Assembly (NCBI GenBank): GCA_018857735.1
Contig: JABMCL010002815.1
Coordinates: 641,001 to 705,000, forward strand
Length of the DNA: 64,000 bases
From: Alviniconcha marisindica
Taxonomy: Eukaryota; Mollusca; Gastropoda; Provannidae
Reading direction: 5' to 3'
The translations under genes and the position numbers were made by a program. Positions within the stretch are counted from its first letter, which is position 1. The number at the start of each line of letters is the position of its first letter. The notes under the pieces were generated by a model that had not been told where the DNA came from, ran no database searches, and saw only the letters and a program-made list of their open reading frames with translations. Of this stretch, positions 24,538-34,900 are shown in pieces.

Positions 24538-25622
24538 GTGACCCTGCCTTCTGAAATGAGTCTGGACCGATTTCTTAACATCGAGACACGCAAACCAGAC
24601 ACGAAATGAGGTCAAGAGTGACGTAATCACACATGCGCACTTGCATAACTGATTTCGTTTTCACTTCCTCTTGGCGTGAGGTTGGCGATGGTAAGTGAAA
24701 CTGATCAGCATCCTAAGTCATCATCATCAGTGCTACGGCTCATAGGCTTCTTAGAGCTTTTCCCGTTTATTTGTAATTTCGGCATATACTGGTGATTAAC
24801 GTGTTGTTCTTTTTACTGGTGTTGCGTGTTATTGTCATGACTTGTTTTCATCAGTTACATTTGAGCTCAACTGGCTGTTTCGGTGTTGCCATCTGTTTCG
24901 ATGTTGCAAATGAGGATTGCCCATACAATTTTAGCGAGGGCAAACCTTTGTGATGTGCGTAAAGTGTGGTGCAGGGTAAGGAAAACTTGATTTCCATTTC
25001 GAGCAATTACGTAAATTATGCAGGTAGACAAGTTTGAATGAGAAAAAGAACCTGAAAAAAAGTGAACTGTCATAATGACCAACTTCTAACTTATTACAGC
25101 CTTAGCCAGTGTGGATTGGTGTAGTTATTCCCAAGAACAAGTTGTTTTCATTTTAAAGATGTCTTTATTAATTTCACCAGCGGTCTTCATGCTCGCCCTG
25201 ATATAACCATGCTGGTTGACTTGGCGGTTGACTGGGCGTAAAACATCAAGTTATTTACTTTCTCAAGATGGCTTTTTTTTCTTTTCTTTTTTAAAGATTT
25301 TCGGTTTTCTGCAAGATCTGATTGCTCAAGTCTTTTTTTTGCATCAGAAACTATACTCCTTATGTACAATTTTATTTTTACAAATGTCACAAAAAAGTGT
25401 TTTAAACATGCACCTGCTTGTTGCTAAGGGCTGTGTGAGCTAATTTCTCAGAATGAGAGGCTATGGTGGTCACAACTTCAATTAGTTACAAGATCAGTGA
25501 ATCGATTTTGATAATTTTTGCATCATTTACAAGATAATGTTGTGCTCTCTACTGTGATACAGATATTATATCTCAAAATGGCAAAAGGTACCAGTGTGAC
25601 TCATTTCAGAAGGTAGGGTCAC
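24538..25622. mobile_element. DNA transposon-like element with about 25-bp terminal inverted repeats
   Basis: The left end starts GTGACCCTGCCTTCTGAAAT and the right end is its reverse complement with one mismatch, ending at 25622. The match runs about 25 bases. The 1085-bp interior has no transposase frame, so it is non-autonomous. It contains a SINE-like fragment at about 25194-25258. No clean target duplication seen. Confidence 0.75.
25194..25258 (+). repeat. SINE-like fragment (gatataacc...gcgtaaaac family)
   Basis: Same family as 8038-8095 and, on the minus strand, 40573-40632. Nested in the TIR element at 24538-25622. Confidence 0.6.
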
Positions 25623-25639
25623 GTTTTCATTTGAGCTGC

Positions 25640-26115
25640 CAGAGGTGTGGCCAACACTGAATGCAAAATTCACAAGAGATGCCGCCCAATGGACGATCGC
25701 TCAGCTAGGCCAACACTGAATGCAAAATTCACAAGAGATGCCGCCCAATGGACGATTGCTCAGCTAGGCCAACACTGAATGCAAAATTCACAAGAGATGC
25801 CGCCCAATGGACGATCGCTCAGCTAGGCCAACACTGAATGCAAAATTCACAAGAGATGCCGCCCAATGGACGATCGCTCAGCTAGGCCAACACTGAATGC
25901 AAAATTCACAAGAGATGCCGCCCAATGGACGATCGCTCAGCTAGGCCAACACTGAATGCAAAATTCACAAGAGATGCCGCCCAATGGACGATCGCTCAGC
26001 TAGGCCAACACTGAATGCAAAATTCACAAGAGATGCCGCCCAATGGACGATCGCTCAGTTAGGCCAACACTGAATGCAAAATTCACAAGAGATGCCGCCC
26101 AATGGACGATTGCTC
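25640..26115 (+). repeat. 59-bp minisatellite, nearly identical units
   Basis: Eight copies of a unit starting aggccaacactgaatgcaaa and ending ggacgatcgctcagct. Very low divergence implies recent expansion. It adjoins the right end of the TIR element. Confidence 0.93.
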
Positions 26116-28924
26116 TGTTACAGTAATCTGTTATTCTTGTACAACTGTCGTGGTGACAGTTACAATGCAAACACAATGGAGCCCCTTACAGCAGGTGGAA
26201 TAATCCAACATTGCTTCTAAACAAAAACTCTGTACACAAAAAAAGAAAAAAAAGAAGAAGAAAAAAGAAAGAGAGCAATGAGGACATTTGGATGATATTT
26301 TTGAGCAGAATTTCCCCATGTTTGAAACTGATACAAAAAGGATTCAGGTAAATCTGAGGCTAAGCCGTATCTTCAAGCACGATGGATCCAAACGCAAAGC
26401 GCAACCATACATGGCAAGGATAAATCTGGATAATCTATCACTACTGCGCTAGCTCCATCACCGAGACATTTTCTTGCCTGAGGAGGAAAAACATGGTGTC
26501 AGGGTCACTCTTGTGAACTCTGCACCCAGCAACAACAAACATCTGAAATATTTCATTTTTATTTTATTTTAATAAAGTGTAAATATGATTTGTAACTTTG
26601 AAGCAATGGAGAAAGGAATGTCAAGCACCGGATGCAGATACAAAAAGCTGAAAGTTTACAGGAATGCAACGCCAAGGGAGCAAAATTGGACATTTAAAAC
26701 ATGTATATATAATATAGAATTATTTTTACAAACACATCGCAAAAACAGCATTCTCGTCAACTTACAGACTGAGTATTGATTTTTTTATTTTTTTTTAAAT
26801 GTACTGCAAACGCAAAGACGGAACACATACAAAAGGACATGTGGTCAGCAGCAAGTGATAGTACAGCACACAATATATTGTTCGAGCAACGACACACTGT
26901 AACATTCAATACATGACATTGTTAAACTGAGAGAATTACACATCAAGGATTCTGCCTGGATTTTTTTTTCCTTCTCGTAATTTAAAGCAAAATATCATCA
27001 GAATGCGATTACTTTATTCAAAGGTAGGCAGCAACTAAAATGTCGTGTAATACACACCGAAACCAAGAGGACCGTCTTTTGGAAGGAATGTGAGCAACCT
27101 GAATGGTGAAGACGTTTTCACACACAATATCAAATCAAGACAAATTCTCTTACAAATCACTCTCACTCTCACAGTAGCCAAGTTGCTGATCCAGCAGCAT
27201 GAGCAAGATTGACACCAGATCGGACAAATTTACCAGAAACAGTCCACATTCTTCTGAAAGCCCCCCCCCCCCCCCCCCCAACTTAATAATAATGTACTCT
27301 TTTATGTGCCATTTCTCCAAATTGGAGCACATAGCAAAGAATCAAGACTCAGTCAAAACACACACACACATGCACACAAATACACAGTCAGACTTGTTGC
27401 AAGGCAGATAGGTAACGCGGCTTGTCATGAAATACTGTGAATTTCTATACAATGCACAAACGAAGAAAGGTTAAATAAATGTACACACCAGCAAAAGTTA
27501 AAAAAATTGCACTTTAAATTCGTGTCTGTCGACAAGAACTTGTGGCCTGATGATGAAACTTGTGCTGTGCTTTTCATCGCTCAGAAATGGCACGGAAGGC
27601 AGAAGAGGTTCACCTCACTGTCTTTGGAGTAATGCAATCCCCCACCCACCCCCACCAATGCCAATCAAAAAAAGAGATCATTAATATTTTGTTAATTGTT
27701 GTATGAGTGGACGAGCGGAGACTGGTGTGCGCATGTCACTGTGTGTGTGTGTGTGTATTGTTTTGATAGGCGATAATGGTAATTTAAGCAACAATAATTA
27801 AGGTTTTGTTTGCTGAAATGTATGTTAATGTGTTTTTTGCAGTAACATGTTTGTACAGCGCAATGAGTTTAACTCTGGTTAAAGAATAACGCTTTATAAG
27901 AATTATTTATTATTATTATTATTATCTACAACCAAACAGAAAAAAGGCTTTAATTTTTTTTTAAATCCCTGGTGGGTCACAGGTGGAACACAAATAAAAT
28001 CTAGGTCATGATGACTGAATTTTTAAATACAACGTTGCAAGAGACCTACTTTTTTGTTACCAGGTAAGGTGAAGCTTGTTGGAAACTCTGAGGAATTTCT
28101 TGGTGAAAAAGGGGACAGGGTGGACATGAAATAAATTGGGACTACGTTAAGCCGTCACGCCAACTTTCAACATTTTCTCTCTACTGGAAGGACGCTTGGG
28201 TTTCTGAACAATCGAACAATCATCCGTTATGAAACCTTCACCAAAGGCCACTCCTCTTTTCAGGTCACTTAAAAACAAGTGGGGGCAAGGTGGGAAGAAG
28301 AACCAAAAATAGAGATTTAAAAGATGGGCTGTTCATCGGGAGTTCCATTTATCGCTACTGGAGACATGCAGCAGTACCATCCATTATCACCTGAAGAAAT
28401 GCATGTCATTGCGTCATCCGTTATTGCTCATGACAAACATAATCACAAGGCCATATATAATATGTGTAAGTTGTAACAGTAATTTTAGGTATGGTAGAAT
28501 CCTCTTAAGAAAAAAGAAAGTTGCCATAAAAGAATTCTCTTCAGACAAAAAGAAAGTTGTTATAAAAAAAAAAAAACATATAAAAGTGCATAGTACAAAT
28601 AATTAAATCTCTTCGTTTTCACCAGAATCCCACGCTACAGGAATCCGTCTTAAAAGAAAGGTTCTGTTGTACATCTAACATGAACATCAACAAGAAGCAA
28701 ACTCTTAACAGTCACTTGGATTTCAAAACAAAATTAATCATAAAAAGATTTTAACAAAAATTAAAACAACACAAGCTAAAACTTGAAAGGGTTATGAGGC
28801 ACGTAGGATTTGCCAAGTTGGAAGAGTTAATCCATCGCTGGACGTCTATTTCACAATCCCCTTTCATTCGAGAAGTTTTCAATCAAGAGCGGTGGGTGTT
28901 AGGAAGATCAAGATGTGGAGTTTG
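26116..28924. other. Intergenic: nothing recognised
   Basis: AT-rich DNA with a poly(C) tract (27260-27279), (TG)n at about 27739-27755 and an (ATT)n-tailed element ending about 27926. No coding signal seen. Confidence 0.5.
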
Positions 28925-29460
28925 GCATCTAGAGTTTATTTACTCATATGCTCAGAGGCCTCTGAAGATTCTGAGTTTATTTACTCATATGCTCAGAGGC
29001 CTCTGAAGATTCTGAGTTTATTTACTCATACGCTCAAAGGCCTCTGAAGATTCTGAGTTTATTTGCTTGTATGCTCAAAAAGCCCCTCAAAATTCTGAGT
29101 TTATTTACTCATACGCTTAGAGGCCTCTCAAGATTCTGAGTTTATTTGCTTGTACACCCAAAGGCCTCCCACGATTCTGAGTTTACTTACTCGTACACTC
29201 AGAGGCCTCTCAAGATTCTGAGTGTATTCACTCATACACCCAAAGGCCTCTCACGATTCTGAGTTTATTTACTTGTACACCCAAAGGCCTCTCAAGATTC
29301 CGAGTTCACTTACTCATACGCTCAGAGGCCTCTCAAGATTCTGAGTTTATTCACTCATACACTCAGGGGCCTCTTGAAATTCTGAGTGCATTTACTCGTA
29401 CTCTCAAAGGCCTCTTGAGATTCTGAGTGTATTTACTTGCACACTCAAAGGCCTCTCAAC
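28925..29460 (+). repeat. ~41-bp minisatellite containing AATAAA on the minus strand
   Basis: About 13 copies of gattctgagtttatttactc plus atacgctcagaggcctctcaa. Many units read GAGTAAATAAACTC on the minus strand. Confidence 0.9.
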
Positions 29461-30894
29461 TTAAAACTGTTAAAAGGGAACCACACTGAGGAGGAGGAGG
29501 CATCAAGGATCCTATCGACAGAAATGGAACAAAGAATACGCTCAGAAATGAAGACGCCTCTTCAATCTAGTAACCGTTAACAAAGTTTTGCTTTCCCTGA
29601 CCCAGGATGCGTGGGCATGTTGTTCAGGTCTACGTCACTTTGGTAAACTACCTCAACACCTGCAGTATTGAGCATAGCCATAGGTAAAAAAAAAAGGAGT
29701 GGACATTTTGGGGGGTGACCCTTTTTGTCAGCGCTTTGCTCCTCTGCCATCGGTGCCAGAGCCATGAGAGCCTACGGAACACAACGACCACAAGCTTTAC
29801 ACTGCGGGACATCTACTGGCGTGTGGCCTCCGAAGCTGTGATGCCACGAGCCAGCTTTTTCCCTGTTTTCATCACGTTTCCATCTCGATGTACATTATGT
29901 GTGTCATGCTTGTTCAGCGCTTTGCGCCGCAGGGTATACACTTTACAAATGTCCATTATTATTATTATTATTAAAGAGCAAACCAGCACGGCTGCAGCTG
30001 GAAGCGCTCAAATTCACAGCAACAAACTCAAACTCCAAGCACTGGTTTACAACATCCTTCCTTCAACCACTGCCGTATTTAGTTACGCCACAGGGTCCAG
30101 AAAACTGTCAGCTAACGAGCAGTTTTTTGTTGGCGCTCAAATAGTAGTAAGTTTGTTACAAACAACTCAGATAAAACAAGGCATGTCATTTATACTATAG
30201 CTGCCAACAAAGTTTACATCAGCACAAATAAAACCACAATCGTTTGAATCTAGACGGAACTCTTTTTCTTACCCGGTCTTGTGTTTATGTGCGTGCTTGG
30301 GCGCTAGCTTGCTTCTACAGTCATATTAGTACCTGAGCCTTTCAGAGGACACTGACTGCGTCACTGGACAGCTGCACAGAGATGAAGAGTACCCCTTCAG
30401 TGGCGTAACTAAATCTGGCAAAGTTTGGAGGAGGGTGCTGGAAAGCGATGCTTGGAGTGTGCAACAAACTGTCTGCTGCACAGATACTGACAGAACAACC
30501 GTGCGGAACTTTCAAATGGAAATACTTCTAGTTTCAGGCTTATTAGCGTATTGTAGTATATATGCCACTGGGGGGACATCCTTTTTTGAGGATGTACCTC
30601 TGGTGGAGTTTATGTACCTTGTATTTACACGCATGACAGGTGAGAGTTACCGCAGGCAACTCAGGTCTTTGTTGTTGTGCTTGTGTTGTGTATTTTGAGT
30701 GCTAATTAACTCCCTTGTTTTTTTTAACTCTATTTACGTATTGGTTTGGTTCCCCTTCAAAAACAGGTTTGGAGGTTTCGTGAGGGATGCACATTGGATA
30801 ACTGAATGGCGGACGTTGACTACTAGATCGCAGAAGGCATCTCAGCTTCAGAAGAGGCACAGAGGCTGGATGAATGGCAGCGGCTGGGCAGTGG
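29461..30894. other. DEPDC1 downstream region
   Basis: SINE-like (ATT)n element at 29800-29975; otherwise unique-looking sequence without homology. Could be DEPDC1 3' UTR. Confidence 0.4.
29800..29975 (+). repeat. SINE-like element with (ATT)n tail
   Basis: Ends gttcagcgctttgcgccgca, then tatacactttacaaatg and (ATT)n. A similar tail lies at 27850-27926 (gtacagcgcaatgag ... (ATT)n). Confidence 0.5.
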
Positions 30895-31875
30895 TGTAGT
30901 GATGGACATTGGATTCTACGTCCCAGTTCAGTTACACACAAAGGTCTCTGCACCGAACTTCAGAAGTCTGGGGTTTTGTGAGCAGATAGCAGGGGGTGGA
31001 CACTGGATTCCAGACCCCCATGCATTCACACCCGCCAGCCTCTCAGCTTCGAAAGTGCTTCAGAGGCAGATGGTGGGCCCATCTGCTCCAGAAAGTCTTG
31101 GTGGTGGTGGGGGTGGGGAGGTGGCGGGGGTCAGGAATAGCAGATGTTGGACAGCTGAGTGTCGGAGTTTGGTTCCTGGATCCCGTGAAGGTCTCTCAGC
31201 TTCAGAAGTGTTTTGGAGGCTTACTGCACTGTGCACAGCACTGCGGTGAAATGAACTTGGGACAGCAGCTCCAGAAGACGTTCAGGGGCCTCACGAAAGG
31301 TGGTTGCTGGACAGGTGAGTGTTGGACGTTGGCGTCTGGACAAAATCCACACATGAAGGTCTCTCAGCTTCTGAAGTGCTTTGAATGCAGACTGTACTGT
31401 GCACAGCACTGCAGCCAAGCGAACTCGGGACAACAGCTCCTGAAGATGTTCAGGGGCCTCCCAAAAGGGGGTCACTGGACAGATGAGTGTTGGACGTTGG
31501 TTTCTGGATCCCATCCACACATGAAGGTCTCTCAGCTTCTGAAGTGCTTTGAAGGCAGACTGTACTGTGCACAGCACTGCAGCGAAGAGAACTCGGAACA
31601 ACAGCTCCAGAGGATGTTCAGGGGCCTCACAAAAGGTGGTCGCTGGACAGGTGAGTGTTGGACGTTGGCGTTTGGATCCCAGTCTACACGTGAAGGTCTC
31701 TCAGCTTCTGACGTGCTTTGGAAGCAGACTGTCCTCAGCGGTGAAGCACGCTTGGTATTACAGTTCCAGCGGCCTCACGAAAGGTGGTCGCTGGACAGGT
31801 GAGTGGCAGACGTTGGATCCTAGGCCCCAGTTCAGTTACACACGCAGGCCTCTCAGCTTCAAAAGAGGCTTGGAG
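30895..31875 (+). repeat. ~168-bp tandem array sharing the DEPDC1 C-terminal coding end
   Basis: aaggtctctcagcttctgaa recurs at about 31355, 31523 and 31692 with earlier diverged copies. On the minus strand units encode ALQKLRDLHVW, aligned with PLLKLRGLRV of the last DEPDC1 exon. Confidence 0.8.
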
Positions 31876-31976
31876 AACATTGGGGGTTTGATCCGGGGTC
31901 TCAGCTCAGTCTGAAGCGGGTCGCTGTTTGCGTCCGGGAAGCGCCGCCGGTAGATATGTGGGTACGTTTTCTGAAA
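31836..31976 (-). CDS. DEPDC1: DEPDC1 exon 12 (C-terminus and stop)
   Basis: FQKTYPHIYRRRFPDANSDP, then PPMFSKPLLKLRGLRV and TAA at 31838-31836. Matches FQKEYPLIYQKRFP and the LR-rich end of vertebrates. The last part of this exon resembles each unit of the neighbouring array. Confidence 0.9.
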   Translation of the reverse strand, partial: FQKTYPHIYRRRFPDANSDPLQTELRPRIKPPMFSKPLLKLRGLRV

Positions 31977-34900
31977 CTGCAAACGAAGAAGCGCGTATTT
32001 ATACATATGAAGTCATCAGCAAAGGACTTTTGTTGTTGTTGTTGTCGTCGTGGGATATCTGAACAGCTTAGAACTGCGTGTCTACCATGTCTGCCACCTT
32101 TGATGGGTCAGTGACATGTTGCTGTTGGAAGGATTTTCTTGCTGTTGTTGTTCCCTCTCATTTCTCTCTCTCTTCCAAAGACAGCAAAAGGCTTTCCTGC
32201 TTCTTTTATTATTCATTACTTCCCCTCTTGTCAAACTATCTGACCTAAATCAAAACTGAAAAAAGACACACGATCACTGAATCAGCAAATCTTGATGCAG
32301 ACTTTAACCCGTCAGAGGTGGCATCACTGTATAAAAAAAACTGTTGCACACAATATCCTTCCACAGACAAATGAATTCACCTACCTGCTTAAGACGCCTC
32401 CGCTTCTCTCGGTCGGCCATGGCCTGGTTACGAACAATGTTGTCAAGGAGCTCCACAAGGGCGCTGTGGGAGTGATCCACCTTGCTGGCCTCGTACTGCT
32501 GCAGGGAGAGGGGGCGAGAGAAGCGCAGGGTGCCGGGGTCCCGGGGAGAATACACGATCTAGACAAAGATAAAAGACTGCACGCATTTGGATGATTCCTT
32601 GAGAGCACTTTGACAGGAAAACACCCAGCCGGTGAGCTACATGATCTGGACAAAGATAAAAGACTGCATTCAGATTCTGATGATTCCTTGAGAGCACTCT
32701 GACAGGAAAACACCCAACTGATGAGCTACATGATCTAGACAAAGATAAAAGATTGCATTCAGATTCTGATGATTCCTTGAGAGCACTGACAGGAAAACAC
32801 CCAGCTGGTGAGCTACATGATCTGGACAAAGATAAAAGACTGCATTCAGATTCTGATGATTCCTTGAAAGCACTCTGACAGGAAAACACCCAACTGATGA
32901 GCTACATGATCTGGACAAAGATAAAAGACTGCATTCAGATTCTCATGATTCCTTGAAAGCACTCTGACAGGAAAACACCCAGCTGATGAGCTACATGATC
33001 ACGACAAAGATAAAAGATTGCATTCAGATTCTGATGATTCCTTGAGAGCACTCTGACAGGAAAACACCCAGCCGGTGAGCTACACGTTCTGGACAAAGAT
33101 AAAAGACTGCACACATTTGGATGATTCCTTGAGAGCACTTTGACAGGAAAACACCCAGCTGATGAGCTACATGATCTAGACAAAGATAAAAGACTGCATT
33201 GATTCTGATGATTCCTTGAGAGCACTCTGACAGGAAAACACCCAGCTGATGAGCTACATGATCTAGACAAAGATAAAAGACTGCATTCAGATTCTGATGA
33301 TTCCTTGAGAGCACTCTGACAGGAAAACACCCAGCTGATAGCTTTCAGAAACTAGACAAAGATAAAAGACTGCATTCAGATTCTCATGATTCCTTGAGAG
33401 CACTCTGACAGGAAAACACCCAGCTGATACGTTACACAATGTAGACAAAGATAAAAGACTGTACTCATTCAGATTCTGATGATTCCTCGAGTAATGAGAG
33501 CACTTTGACAGGAAAACACCCAGCTGATACGTTACACAATGTAGACAAAGATAAAAGACTGTACTCATACTATAGAGATTCTGATGATTCCTTGAGTAAT
33601 GAGAGCACTTTGACAGGAAAACACCTGGCTAGCGAGCTAAGCAATCTAGACAAAGATAAAGATAGATGTGGTCCAGATGATGTGGGTTATAAGACAGAAG
33701 TGCTCCAGCTGATGTGTGTTATAGGATAGATGTGGTCCAGCTGATGTGAGTTATAAGACAGAAGTGCTCCAGCTGATGTGTGTTATCAGACAGAAGTGCT
33801 CCAGCTGATGTGTGTTATAAGACAGAAGTGCTCCAGTTGATGTGTGTTATAAGATAGATGTGGTCCAGCTGATGTGAGTTATAAGATAGATGTGGTCCAG
33901 CTGATGTGAGTTATAAGACAGATGTGGTCCAGCTGATGTGAGTTATAAGACAGATGTGGTCCAGCTGATGTGGTTATAAGACAGATGTGGTCCAGCTGAT
34001 GTGAGTTATAAGACAGATGTGGTCCAGCTGATGTGAGTTATAAGACAGATGTGGTCCAGCTGATGTGAGTTATAAGACAGATGTGGTCCAGCTCTGATGT
34101 GAGTTATAAGACAGATGTGGTCCAGCTGATGTGAGTTATAAGACAGATGTGGTCCAGCCAATGTGAGTTATGACAGGTGTGGTCCAGCTGACGTGAGTTA
34201 TAAGACAGATGTGGTCCAGCTCTGATGTGAGTTATAAGCCAGATGTGGTCCAGCTGATGTGAGTTATAAACCAGATGTGGTCCATCTCTGATGTGAGTTA
34301 TAAGACAGATGTGGTCCAGCTGATGTGAGTTATAAGCAGATGTGTCCAGCCTGATGTGAAAGACAGATGTGGTCCAGCTGATGTGAGTTATAAGACAGAT
34401 GTGGTCCAGCTGATGTGATGTTATAAGACAGATGTGGTCCAGCTGATGTGAGTTATAAGACAGATGTGGTCCAGCTGATGTGAGTTATAAGACAGATGTG
34501 GTCCAGCTGATGTGAGTTATAAGACAGATGTGGTCCAGCTGACGTGAGTTATAAGACAGATGAGGTCCAGCTGATGTGAGTTATAAGACAGATGTGGTCC
34601 AGTGCCTGTGGTGCATGGTTGTGTACCTGAGGCTTCTCCAAAGCATCCTCAGCCGGTCCTCCACGGCCTCCTTCATGTCGGTGGGTACGGCCAGGACGTC
34701 CATGTGGTGGTCCACCAGGAATGACACCAGCTGGAACACCAGGACCGCATCCAGCTCTGTCTCCTCCCGTGACCGCAACACAGCATGCTGGAAGGTTCCC
34801 AGCACCTGCAACGCCATTGTCTTGTACAGATGCATGTCTCTGGCTGCCAAGGCATGGCAACGTGGGGGTATGTGAACAAGGTTACCACACACAATAATGA

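Noticed and set aside
30996..31802. 268-codon plus-strand frame as a gene
   Set aside because: It is a 168-bp tandem array with no family match, antisense to DEPDC1; periodicity explains the open frame.
20395..34610. Possible CRISPR-like arrays (regular 31-59-bp repeats)
   Set aside because: Units are contiguous with no unique spacers and the genome is eukaryotic; these are minisatellites.
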